Source of the DNA: Austropuccinia psidii
Lineage: Eukaryota > Basidiomycota > Pucciniomycetes > Pucciniales > Sphaerophragmiaceae
DNA length: 64,000 nt
Assembly: GCA_023105745.1 (NCBI GenBank)
Contig: JALGQZ010000002.1
Location: 79,873,785-79,937,784 of the forward strand
Reading direction: 5' to 3'
Positions 23,092 through 34,148 of the stretch are shown in pieces. Every line of letters begins with the position of its first letter. The first letter of the stretch is position 1. A program made the position numbers and the translations under genes. The notes under the pieces were generated by a model. That model was not told where the DNA came from and did not search any database. It was given only the letters and a program-made list of their open reading frames with translations.

Positions 23092-24130
23092 GTGGGAATC
23101 ATGATATGTTCAATGGTTCTCACTTATTTCCTTCAAGAGCACACTTGTGCACTCTGAATACTAGTGTCAAGAAATCTTTAAAATTTCTTATTTTTTCTTC
23201 AATATCTGATATTTTTTATAGTATTCTCATTGATTCTGGTGCTACAAACTCCTTTATTGCAAAGAATTTTGTTCTCAAGTACTCATTGACCATGTCAGAG
23301 CTCCCTGAAAAGATTCCTCTTTTCATTCTGGATTCTAATGAATCCACTTCCCTGTTCATCACCCATTATACCAAGTGGGTTGTTGATTTACCTTCCTTCC
23401 CAAGCTTTGAATGGGATTTCTTTATCATAGATTCACCCAAGGGAGAAGACCTAATATTGGGCTATGATTTTCTTTACCATTTCAATCCCATTATTGATTG
23501 GAAAAATGGATTGATCACCTATGATTCTAGTCATAAGGATTCTAGTGGTATTATTTCTTCTACTAGTAATGACTTATCCACTGCTGTCAACAGTGTTGCT
23601 CTGGTTGGTGAACTTAAGACACCTTCCTTTCCTCCTTCTGTCCATAACCCCTCCACTTTTCCCTCTCAGTCATTACTTCCATTAAGAGATGAAGTCTTCA
23701 AAGAGATAAAAGATGTTGGAGAAGATGTTGCTATATCTTCACTTCATCTATTTCAAGGGGATATGGACCTTCCTCCTTTATCTTTTCATGCCTCCCTGGA
23801 GGAGCAGTGGGATGAGGAGGAAGAGCCAGAAGAGATTGAAACTGTGCTTAAGGTAGTCCCTCCTGTTTATCACAAATATTTGGATGTATTCTCCAAAGTC
23901 AAAGCAGAGAAACTTCCTCCACACCGTGCCTGTGATCATCATATTGAACTGGAGGGTCTTCTACCTCCAGTTGGTGTTATCTACTCTTTATCAAAGAATG
24001 AGTCAGAAACACTGCGGGCCTACATTTCAGAGAATGTAGAGAAAGGTTTCATCAGACCAAGCTCCTCCTCAACAGGAGCACCTGTCCTTTTTGTTAAGAA
24101 AAAGGATGTTGGTCTTTGTTTGTGTGTTGA
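23083..24130 (+). pseudogene. Element D pol, part 1: protease and start of reverse transcriptase
   Basis: This is the -1 frame after the heptamer. It holds protease LIDSGATNSFIAK (about 23230), a spacer rich in Ser and acidic residues, and the RT entry with the [12 protein letters not shown] and [15 protein letters not shown] motifs (about 23925-24110). It stops at the E insertion inside the VDYRKLN-type motif and resumes at 34149 after the GTTGA duplication. The segment itself has no stop; reading into E adds unrelated residues. Confidence 0.9.
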
Positions 24131-25840
24131 TGTCACAGGGGCTCTTGGAAGAAGAGGGCCTGGCACTCAGGAATCAAGAACTCACTTGGAGGGCTCCAAA
24201 GATAAAAGAATAATAAGAATGAATTTTCTCTAAGAAAGAATATGGGAGAGAACAAGTATGCCAAAAGATGAGATAAGAAAAAGATGAAGCCAATGGCCAA
24301 AGATAATAAAGAAGCCAAAAGCCAAGAAGCCAACCAGGTGAATCCTCAATTCACTGTTTCAACCTGCCAGAAAAGGAAATGGAATTAGTATAAGGATATG
24401 ACCACCAATATCCACTGGACAGGCGAGGAAATAAAAGAAAAAGGGTGCTGAATGACTGACTTAAGATTATCAGTATTAACTTTAATAAGGTAGAAGAAAA
24501 TAAGGATAAAAATAAATCCAATATATTAATTAACTGGGGAAAAAGTCCCCAGGTGCTGAAAGGTGGCCAGTATATGTGAAAAGCTGAAAGATTGATCCTG
24601 GAGTTGGATCACCGGCTGTATTGTCCAAATCGGGCCAATACAGTTCTGGCCATCTTGAATTTGAAACTGTGTGATTGAATTCCCACAGTAGAATATGAAT
24701 TGGCCCAATTGGGCCAAGTATGTACAGGTTGATTGATTACCGCCTGTATGAACCAATTGAGTTGTCCAAGAAGTATTGAAATACTTGATGCCTTGACAAC
24801 TGATTGAAAAGATGTAATACCTTTTGAGAATTGCCCTTAGAATAACCCTGAATGAAATTGCCAACCCAACTCCTGCTGAGCCAGGTGATTGGAGTCCTTG
24901 AATGGTCTTCTGATTGCCGCCATGGATTACCAAACTGATGAGTCCAAAGGTTCTCCTTCGAAATGGGCGTTGGATCTTGGTACCTTGAGTTAAGAAGGTT
25001 GATTTGGGTCCTGAAAACGTCACCATTGAATTGCTGAGAAAAAATGGTGCATAATGGTATATAACACCATATATGCACCACTCCTGCAACCTTGAGTACG
25101 AGGTGCATGGAGGAATGAAGCAATCCTCCCTTAAGTTGAGGGAAATGCTTTTTGAGATGATTTGGTGGCCTCTGGTGGTCGCCAGAGGCCATGACGGTGA
25201 AGTTGGTCCATGGTGGTCCAGGGCCAAAAATGGGTCCTACGGGATTTATGGCCAAAAATGGATCCAAGGTGTTTTTGGTCCAAGGGATTGGTGGCCAAAA
25301 ATGGCTCAGGTGGGCCCAATTGTGGTTTGGGACCCACCTGGCCTCGGGGGCTAGGTGGCTGCCCCCTTTGGCCCCTTTTGGCCTCATTGGATTAGGCCAA
25401 AAGGGGCCTAATCCGCCTACGGACCGCGGCCCACGGACCGTAGAAGCCGTGGGGGGCCTAAATGGCCCAAAAAGGCCATTTAGGCCAAAACCCCCATAAT
25501 GAAAGGGGTGGCCAGGAAACCAATGAAGGTGGCCATGGGGCCTGGAAGCTCCTAGAAGACAAAGGGACCCCCCAGGCCCAAAAACAGTGATGGAGGCCTG
25601 GGGGTTGGTGAGGTGGAAATTGGCCAAAAGGACCAATGACGCAGGATATGGCCTGAGGCCATAAAATATGATGGAGGCCATACGTGGCCAATGGAATGGG
25701 TTATGGTGTAAGAGCCATGGAACACCCAAAAGGGGTCAATTGGCCATAAATGATGTGACATGGCCAATTGGCCCCAACTTGGCTCCAGGTTGGATTGCCG
25801 CCGCCATCAAGGAGGAGGGTCAAAATATGTGGTTGTGACA
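24131..25840 (-). repeat. Element E 3' LTR
   Basis: On the element strand it starts TGTCACAACC and ends GAGCCCCTGTGACA. About 25140-25830 is GC-rich with many GGCC and GGCCAAAA motifs, including a 13-bp-stem palindrome at 25455-25486. It carries the CTGGGG...CCCCAG hairpin (about 24536-24556) next to AGTTAATTAATATA. Long open frames here (such as 24737-25729) are not conserved in the other LTR and are not called genes. Confidence 0.95.
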
Positions 25841-26641
25841 GTACCCCCCTACCTTGAATGGTGAGCTCCTGAGCACCAAGGTAAGGTAGAGGCCTGTTGA
25901 GGCTAATTAGATGGATTTGACGTAAGGATTCCAGAGGTATTGAATCTTGACAAGAAGAATTGAACTGATAAGCTTGTTGGCATATGAATTGAGGTTGACT
26001 TGATCTTCTCTTGACATTTGGCTTTGACAAAGTTGAAGACATGATTTTACATAAAGATTTTGGCGTTAAAGAGTTATAAGAAAAGAAATTTTAAAAGAAT
26101 ATAAAGAGTAAAAGAGAAAAGGAAACAGATATAAAGAGAGAAACAGAAAAAATAAAAAAAATGAAATTTGAGGAGGAATCCAATCTTCATCACGGATTAC
26201 GACAATTGATTTTGAAAGTGACCAAGGACCTGGATAAAGGAATTTGATGCCAGGTGCTCACAGAGTGGCCAAGGTGATGTTTTGACAGATTGTAGACCCC
26301 TCAGGGAAGTGCACACCAGGAGAGGAACTTACTTTTAGTAGTTGCCACTCCCGCCAGTGCCATAAATAAGAAAGATCTTGATAAATGAATGTGTTGAAAG
26401 AATAAAGTCTTGGGAGGGAGAATAAAAAAGGAATGGTCCATTTGCCCAAGTGTAAATGGCCATAAATTTGGAATTCGGATGTTGAAAGCCGGGCCAAGAA
26501 GTCTGTGTCCAAATTGAAAAGTGCTCACAGAGTGGCCAAGGTGATGCTTACAACAAAGAAGAGTAGAATACCCCTAAAGGTGCATACCAGGAGTGGGACT
26601 TACTTTTGGTAATTCCTCTGCCCACCAAGCACCATAAAAAT
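25841..26641 (-). promoter_or_regulatory. Element E 3' untranslated region with two repeat modules and polypurine tract
   Basis: Two related ~110-bp modules lie at about 26522-26636 and 26254-26366. Each holds AAAGTAAGT and a conserved CTCCTGG...TGCA stretch. D has two similar modules in the same place. The purine run AGGTAGGGGGG (about 25844-25854, inverted) beside the LTR is the polypurine tract. The part between about 26050 and 26200 is simple A-rich sequence. Confidence 0.75.
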
Positions 26642-29600
26642 TCAAGCCATTGAAGAATTGGGTCCTGGCTTGTCAGGATATAACGAATGAAAATCTTTGA
26701 CAAGTTCAGGACAATTCTTGAGGTTTTCAGCTGGTTCCCATGTGGATCCTTCTGAGTCTTGACTGAAACCTTTCCATTCCACCAGATACCATAATTTTCT
26801 TCTCTTGAGCTTTGAATCCAGTACTTGAGAGACTTCCCATTCCTCTTCTTCTTCAAAAATGATTGGCGGAGGAGGCTCTTGATGCCGATTTGGGATTGTT
26901 GATGTCTTGACTGGTTCCAAGAGTGAGATATGGAAGACTGGGTGGATGGATTTCCATTGAGATGGAAGCTTGAGGTGGTAAGCATGAGTACTGACTTTCT
27001 TCAAGATTGGAAAGGGACCCAACCATCTTTCAGACAGTTTCTTGGTGGGTCTAGTTGATTTGATATTCTTGGAAGAAAGCCATACCATGTCACCAGGATT
27101 GAAAACAGGTGGACTTGCTCTACTTTTATCTGCATACCTCTTAAACCGGTTTATGGAAGCTTCAAGTTCTCTCTTGACATCTTGCTGTACTGATTGGATT
27201 TTTGTTGATAACGTTCCAGCAGCAGTATCTTGAGTGATGTGAACTGAATCAAATTGAGGATCTCTTCCATAAACAGTGAAAAACGGTGATTGCTTGGTTG
27301 AAGAGTGGTCAGAGTTATTGTAGGCAAATTCAGCCAGAGGGAGCCAGGTGTTCCAATCATCTTGATTATAACCGACATACATCCGAAGATACTGTTCTAG
27401 TATCTGATTTACCCTCTCTGTCTGTCCATCAGTTTCTGGATGGTAAGCAGTTGACAAGTCTCTTGAAATCTTGAGCTGCTGACAAAGATTGGTCCAGAAG
27501 GAAGAAACAAAAAGGGGACCTCTATCACTGACAATGCTTGAAGGAAGGCCATGCTTTGAGAAGATATTCTTGATGAATAAATGGGCCAAATCCAAAGAAG
27601 TTATTGAAGACATTGTTGGAATAAAAACCGCCATTTTTGAGAATCTGTCCACTATGACAAGAATTGAGTCAAAAGAATTGGACAGGGGCAGTTGAGTGAT
27701 GAAATCCATTGAGAGACAAATCCAAGGACCATTTGGAATTGGAAGAGGTTTGAGGAGTCCAAACTTCTTATGGTGGATATTCTTGTTTCTTGAACACTGT
27801 TGACAGGATGATACATAATCCTTAATGAATTGAGTCATGCCGGACCAGTGGAAATCCCGCTTGACAAGTTTGAGAGTCTTCTCTTGGCCAGGGTGTCCAG
27901 CTAGAGGAGAGTCATGACGCTTTTGAAGAATGCTGAGTTGGATTGTGGGGTCATTTGGGACCACCACCCGATTTTTGAAGAGGAGTCGAGAGAGTAATCC
28001 TGAATGGATTTACCTTTACCCAAATCTTAAAGGATACTTCTGTACTGAGGATCTTGCCATAATTTCTTCTGAATTGAATCAATCAAATTTGAAAAAGAAT
28101 CCACCTTGACTGCAAAAAACTTTGAGGGTTGAACTTCATCTTGCTTAATGAGTTGTTGAAAATTCATTGGATTCTTGCTGATGAAATCCTCCCCCCTCTC
28201 CGGATAGACGTCGTCCCAACGTGATAAGGCATCTGGAAGAGTTGCTAGGCGGCCAGGGCGGTAAGTGATTGAAAAATGAAATTCAGATAAGAATTCAGCC
28301 CAGCAGGCTTGACGGCAAGTGAGTACTTTTGAGGACATGAAGTATTGAAGGGAACTGTGATCGGTGAGAACTTCAAAAGGAGAGGACAGAGAAAGAAGAA
28401 AAGCCCTCCAGCGCTTGAGAGCCCAGACTATACCAAGGAGTTCCTTGTCATGAATTTCATAGTTGATTTCTGCTGGAATAAGCTTGCGGCTGTCAAATGC
28501 AATGGGATCTTTTCCTGAGTCAGAGACCTGACTCAGTACAGCACCCAAAGCATAATCGGATGCATCGGTCTCTACAATGGTGGGTAGAGAAGGATTGAAG
28601 TGGGAAAGGACTGGAGCGGTAGTGAAGGCCTCTTTGAGTTGATGAAACTGGCTAAGAGCTTCCTCATTGAGGGGGAAACAGGAATCTTTCTTGAGGAAAC
28701 TGGTGAGTGAACTGATTTTCTTTGAATAATTCTTGATGAAACGGCGGTAGAAGTTGGCAAAGCCAAGGAAGGATTGAAGAGCCTTGAGGTTTCTTGGAGG
28801 AGGCCAATTAAGGATCTGCTGGACTTTTTCTTGGTCCATCTTGAGGCCTTCAGAAGAAACAACATAACCAAGATATTCTACACTAGAAACATGAAAAAGG
28901 CATTTAGAAGCCTTGGCAAAAAGGTTATTGGCTCTGAGTCTGGAAAGAACAGTGGACACATGGGTGACATGTTCTTCCTCAGATTTGGAAAAGAACATAA
29001 TGTCATCCAAATAAACCACAACAAAAACATCAAGAAGATCTTGGAATATATCATTGACAAGATTCTGAAAAGAGGCAGGAGCATTGGTGAGCCCAAATGG
29101 CATAACCAAGTACTCAAAACTGCCATATTTAGTTCTGAAGCATGTCAAATGTTCATCAACCTCCTTGATTCTGAGCAGGTTATATGCACCACGCAAATCA
29201 ATCTTGGAGAATATAGAAGAACCATTAAAGACATTAAGAAGCTGGTTCATAGGAGGAACAGGATATTTGTTCTTCCTAGTGACAGCATTGAGTTTGCGGT
29301 AATCAACACACAAACGGAGGCCACCATCTTTCTTTTTAACAAAGAGGACAGGTGCTCCTGTTGAGGAGGAGCTTGGCCGGATGAAACCTTTCTCTACATT
29401 CTCTGAAATGTAGGCCCTGAGTGTATCTGACTCTTGTTTGGATAAAGAGTAGATCACCCCAACTGGAGGTAGAGACCCCTCCAGTTCGATATGATGATCA
29501 CAGGCACGGTGAGGAGGAAGTTTCTCTGCCTTCACCTTGGAGAATACATCCAAGTATTGGTGATAAACAGAGGGAACAACCTTCATCACGGTTTCTACTT

Positions 29601-30352
29601 CTTCTGGCTCTTCCTCTTCATCCCACAACTCCTCCAGGGAGTCATGATAAGATGAAGGAGGAAGGTCCATATTCCCAAAGAAGAGATGAAGTGAAGATAC
29701 AGAATTATCTTCCCCAACATCTTGAATCTCTTTGAAGACTTCATATCCAGATGATGGTAATGACAGATGGGAATTAAGGGAAGGAATATGGACAGAAGAT
29801 GGAACTGATGGTGTTCTAGAATCACCAACCAGAGCTGCACATGATTTGGCAGAAGAAGAGTCATTACGGAAGGAATTGGAAGGATCAGAATAGTCCTTTT
29901 GATAAGTATTAAAGGTGATCAGCCCTTGCCTCCAATCAATAGAAGGATTAAAATGATTGAGAAAGTCAAAGCCCAATATGAGGTCTTCTCCCTTGGGAGT
30001 ATCAATGACTAAAAAATCCCATTCAAAGCTTGGGAAGGAAGGGAGCTCAACCATATATTTAGTATGGTGAGTCACAAATAAGGAAGGGGACTCAGAGGAG
30101 TCCAAAATGATAAGAGGAATCTTCTCTGGAAGTTCTGACGTAGTCAATGAGTACTTGTGAACAAACTGCTTTGCAATGAATGAGTGTGTAGCACCAGAAT
30201 CAATGAGAATACTGTAAAAAACATCAGAAAGAGAAGAGAAAACAAAGAATTTGAGAGAATTCTTGACACCAGTATTCAGAATGCACAATTGTGCTCTGGA
30301 AGGGAAACTGTGAAGACCATTGAACACAACATGATCTTCACTCAGGCTTTTC
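26642..30352 (-). pseudogene. Element E pol: protease, RT, RNase H, integrase, chromodomain
   Basis: It runs in the -1 frame from the heptamer. Domains are protease [13 protein letters not shown] (about 30210), RT with YLDDIMFFS (about 29010), RNase H with [11 protein letters not shown] (about 28560), integrase with zinc finger (about 27910-27790) and D-D-E motifs [15 protein letters not shown] and DGQTERVNQ, and a C-terminal chromodomain (about 26850-26690, WEVSQVLDSK, WYLVEWKGF and STWEPAENL). The pol frame of E has no ATG at the position where D has one, which favours frameshifting over reinitiation. Two lesions lie between RNase H and integrase: TAA (about 28027) for a Lys codon of D, and a 16-base deletion near 27985. 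Apart from these the protein looks complete. Confidence 0.93.
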
Positions 30353-31679
30353 CCTGGCTGGGAAAACTGCCTGACGGTTGGGTAAGCTTGTTTTGAGGCC
30401 TTTTGACACAGGACTCAAGACTATGCTTCCCACCACAATAGGTACACAAACCCTCCTTGATTCTTCTTTCCTTTTCAGAACCTTTCAACTTGAAGTCCTT
30501 ATTCAACAATGAAGAATGGGGCTTGTCCCGCTTTTGAGAATGAAATTTCTTCTTTGGTCTTGAACTTGAAGAGACTTGATGATGAGAAGAGTAAGATTTT
30601 GAGGCTTCAGGCTTCTTCTCTTGATGATGATTCTTTTCCTTCTGCCTCTCATGGTACCTGGTATCAAGTTCCAGGCTGACATCCATTAAGTCCTGAAGAG
30701 AATCAGTGTTTGAAGGATGGGAGGCCAATTGATCCAGAATCCTGGAGGCCAAGCCCTTCCTGAAATGATGAATAAGAGCCCTTTCACCCCAATCCCCAAT
30801 TCTTGAAATCAAACTCCTGAAATCGGCAATATACAAAGCAACATGCCCACCTTCTTTCATCCTAAGGCCATCCAATTCAGCTTCTGCTTTTCTAACTTCA
30901 TTTGGGTCTCCAAATAAAGTGAACAATTGGGATTCAAATAATGGCCAGGAATTGAGGAGATAATTTGAGTCTTGATTATTGAGGTTGGAAAGATAAGGCT
31001 CAATCCATTTTGCAGCCCTGCCAACTAAGAATGAAGTGGCATAAAGAACCTTCTTTCTGTCTTGAGAGAAGTTTGCCAGATCATTATGAAAGATGAGTTG
31101 ACAAGATTGAATAAAGCTTCTGACTTTGAAGGGCTGAGTCCCATCAAAGCATTCTGGAGCCTTCATAGAGAGAGTCTTGAAGGCTGGTGGTCTTGATAAT
31201 TCAGAAGAAGAAGCTGCTTGCAGATTGGCCATAATCTGAGTCATTTGTTGCATAATGGCCAATAAAGACGGTTCAGACTGATGAGAGGCAGGCTGATCAG
31301 ACTGGGCTAGAGTTGGTCCTCTGGTGCCCTCAGATGCTCCCACAGGAGCAGGAGCAGCCTCAGTGCCATTAGACTCTTCCTCTTCCACAGAATTCTCCTC
31401 CTCCTCTTCACCATCTTCACCTTGAACCTTGGGACTGGTTCTTGAAAATCCTGGGAATCCGCCAACCACTCCTGATAAAGACATTGATCTTCTTGGCCCT
31501 CTTCCTTCCTTCCTGGATGGTGCTGCTCCTTCCATAATGGGTCCTCTGTCCAATCTGGCCCTCAGTTGAGAAACTGCTGGGGTACCGTCAAGAGGAGCCC
31601 TTGGGGTTGGAGTCAGAACAGCTTGAGCTCTGGCCTGAGATCTAGTCTGTCTTGCTGGAGGTGAATGTTGAACTGGCAT
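30342..31679 (-). CDS. Element E Gag (445 aa), intact
   Basis: ATG at 31679-31677 begins MPVQHSPP, as in H, and is preferred over an upstream in-frame start in the leader. A Pro/Arg-rich N-terminus and an acidic Glu/Ser tract (about residues 105-130) are followed by the capsid region ([46 protein letters not shown]) and one zinc knuckle [13 protein letters not shown] (CX2CX3HX4C). It forms the particle shell and binds RNA. It ends QGKA and TGA 30344-30342, two codons past GGGAAAA. This is the only uninterrupted gag of the lineage here. Confidence 0.93.
   Translation of the reverse strand: MPVQHSPPARQTRSQARAQAVLTPTPRAPLDGTPAVSQLRARLDRGPIMEGAAPSRKEGRGPRRSMSLSGVVGGFPGFSRTSPKVQGEDGEEEEENSVEEEESNGTEAAPAPVGASEGTRGPTLAQSDQPASHQSEPSLLAIMQQMTQIMANLQAASSSELSRPPAFKTLSMKAPECFDGTQPFKVRSFIQSCQLIFHNDLANFSQDRKKVLYATSFLVGRAAKWIEPYLSNLNNQDSNYLLNSWPLFESQLFTLFGDPNEVRKAEAELDGLRMKEGGHVALYIADFRSLISRIGDWGERALIHHFRKGLASRILDQLASHPSNTDSLQDLMDVSLELDTRYHERQKEKNHHQEKKPEASKSYSSHHQVSSSSRPKKKFHSQKRDKPHSSLLNKDFKLKGSEKERRIKEGLCTYCGGKHSLESCVKRPQNKLTQPSGSFPSQGKA
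30348..30354 (-). promoter_or_regulatory. Putative -1 ribosomal frameshift site, element E
   Basis: The heptamer GGGAAAA is read G GGA AAA in the gag frame. The -1 frame is open from here into protease and contains no ATG at the pol start. Confidence 0.68.
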
Positions 31680-32436
31680 GATTTCAGGAATAATCAACCA
31701 AAATAAATGAAATAAAATCAAAATTTTCTTGAAGTACAAAATCAACAATCAAATCTTGAGGAAATTGGATAATCAATGAATCAAAATTCCTCAAATACGT
31801 CAATCAATCAAATCAAATGAGTCTTGAAGTAAAAATCAATATCAATGAGAATCTTGAAGTCAATAAAACAATCAATCAAACAATCAAAATCAAATCAAAT
31901 CAAAATCTTGCAGAAAAAATCAATCAATCAAAATGAATTCTTGAGTCAAAATCAATTTATGTCAAAAATCTTGATGTGAATAATCAGCAAAATCAATAAA
32001 ATCTTCAGGTAAATCAATTCTCTTGAGGTCAATTTCAATTATGTCAAATTAGTCAATCAAATCAATTTTCAAGTGAATTCTTCCAAAAAATCAAAAATTC
32101 TTGAGGAATAAATCAAAGTGAATCCTGATATGAAGAACGTGTCTGAATAACCTGATGAATAACTTGAGAACCAAAGATAAAAAATGCCTGAATTATGGAT
32201 AAAAATAGATTGATTAAGATTGAGAATGAGATTGAAAAGATAACAAAAAATAAAAAATGGGTCAGCCTTCAATTTTCAGAATGAAGAATGAATGAGAGAA
32301 AATTGAGAGGTGACGAAGAATCATAAGATCATAAAACGTTAAAGAATCATAATTTTGATGAAATGAATGAATGAATTTAAAATAAAAGAATAAAAGAATG
32401 AATTAATGAAGAAGAATTATGAGTTAATTAATATAA
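31680..32436 (-). promoter_or_regulatory. Element E leader: self-primer binding site and TTGATT repeats
   Basis: AGTTAATTAATATA at 32422-32435 (plus strand) lies one base inside the 5' LTR. It is identical to the LTR sequence just past the hairpin (element-strand AGTTAATTAATATA, 32841-32828), so the leader can pair with its own transcript. About 31745-32100 is the TTGATT/CTCAAGA array seen in D and H. No gene is seen. Confidence 0.7.
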
Positions 32437-34148
32437 TGTCACAGGGGCTCTTGGAAGAAGAGGGCCTGGCACTCAGGAATCAAGAACTCACTTGGAGGGC
32501 TCCAAAGATAAAACAATAATAAGAATGAATTTTCTCTAAGAAAGAATATGGGAGAGAACAAGTATGCCAAAAGATGAGATAAGAAAAAGATGAAGCCAAT
32601 GGCCAAAGATAATAAAGAAGCCAAAAGCCAAGAAGCCAACCAGGTGAATCCTCAATTCACTGTTTCAACCTGCCAGAAAAGGAAATGGAATTAGTATAAG
32701 GATATGACCACCAATATCCACTGGACAGGCGAGGAAATAAAAGAAAAAGGGTGCTGAATGACTGACTTAAGATTATCAGTATTAACTGTAATAAGGTAAA
32801 AGAAAATAAGGATAAAAATAAATCCAATATATTAATTAACTGGGGAAAAAGTCCCCAGGTGCTGAAAGGTGGCCAGTATATGTGAAAAGCTGAAAGATTG
32901 ATCCTGGAGTTGGATCACCGGCTGTATTGTCCAAATCGGGCCAATACAGTTCTGGCCATCTTGAATTTGAAACTGTGTGATTGAATTCCCACAGTAGAAT
33001 ATGAATTGGCCCAATTGGGCCAAGTACGTACAGGTTGATTGATTACCGCCTGTATGAACCAATTGCGTTGTCCAAGAAGTATTGAAATACTTGATGCCTT
33101 GACAACTGATTGAAAAGATGTAATACCTTTTGAGAATTGCCCTTAGAATAACCCTGAATGAAATTGCCAACCCAACTCCTGCTGAGCCAGGTGATTGGAG
33201 TCCTTGAATGGTCTTCTGATTGCCGCCATGGATTACCAAACTGATGAGTCCAAAGGTTCTCCTTCGAAATGGGCGTTGGATCTTGGTACCTTGAGTTAAG
33301 AAGGTTGATTTGGGTCCTGAAAACGTCACCATTGAATTGCTGAGCAAAAATGGTGCATAATGGTATATAACACCATATATGCACCACTCCTGCAACCTTG
33401 AGTACGAGGTGCATGGAGGAATGAAGCAATCCTCCCTTAAGTTGAGGGAAATGCTTTTTGAGATGATTTGGTGGCCTCTGGTGGTCGCCAGAGGCCATGA
33501 CGGTGAAGTTGGTCCATGGTGGTCCAGGGCCGAAAATGGGTCCTACGGGATTTATGGCCAAAAATGGATCCAAGGTGTTTTTGGTCCAAGGGATTGGTGG
33601 CCAAAAATGGCTCAGGTGGGCCCAATTGTGGTTTGGGACCCACCTGGCCTTGGGGGCTAGGTGGCTGCCCCCTTTGGCCCCTTTTGGCCTCATTGGATTA
33701 GGCCAAAAGGGGCCTAATCCGCCTACGGCCCACGGACCGTGGACCGCGTATTACGGCCCACGGACCGTAGAAGCCGTGGGGGGCCTAAATGGCCTTTTTG
33801 GGCCATTTAGGCCAAAACCCCCATAATGAAAGGGGTGGCCAGGAAACCAATGAAGGTGGCCATGGGGCCTGGAAGCTCCTAGAAGACAATGGGACCCCCC
33901 AGGCCCAAAAACAGTGATAGAGGCCTGGGGGTTGGTGAGGTGGAAATTGGCCAAAAGGACCAATGACGCAGGATATGGCCTGAGGCCATACGTGGCCAAT
34001 GGAATGGGTTATGGCGTAAGAGCCATGGAACACCCAAAAGGGGTCAATTGGCCATAAATGATGTGACATGGCCAATTGGCCCCAACTTGGCTCCAGGTTG
34101 GATTGCCGCCGCCATCAAGGAGGAGGGTCAAAATACGTGGTTGTGACA
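32437..34148 (-). repeat. Element E 5' LTR
   Basis: Nearly identical to 24131-25840. Differences include a ~20-bp insertion in the CGGACCG-rich part (about 33726-33766), a 19-bp gap near 33986, and an inverted 6-base loop in the palindrome at 33782-33813. A GTGAGT donor-like site lies at 32491-32486 on the element strand. Confidence 0.95.

Larger units (their letters stand above)
24131..34148 (-). mobile_element. Element E: youngest lineage 3 retrotransposon, inserted in D pol
   Basis: LTRs of 1,710 and 1,712 bp enclose gag and pol on the minus strand. The duplication GTTGA is exact (24126-24130 and 34149-34153), and removing E restores the RT reading frame of D. By eye the LTRs differ by about 14 substitutions, two indels and one inverted loop, the lowest divergence in the window. 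Confidence 0.97.

Noticed and set aside
24737..25729. 330-codon open frame in the E 3' LTR
   Set aside because: Low-complexity Pro/Gly/His-rich translation of a GGCC-rich LTR. The matching frame in the 5' LTR is broken by a ~20-bp indel, and no domain is recognisable.
28774..29364. Plus-strand open frame of 196 codons inside E pol
   Set aside because: Antisense shadow of the conserved reverse transcriptase; the sense strand carries the motifs.
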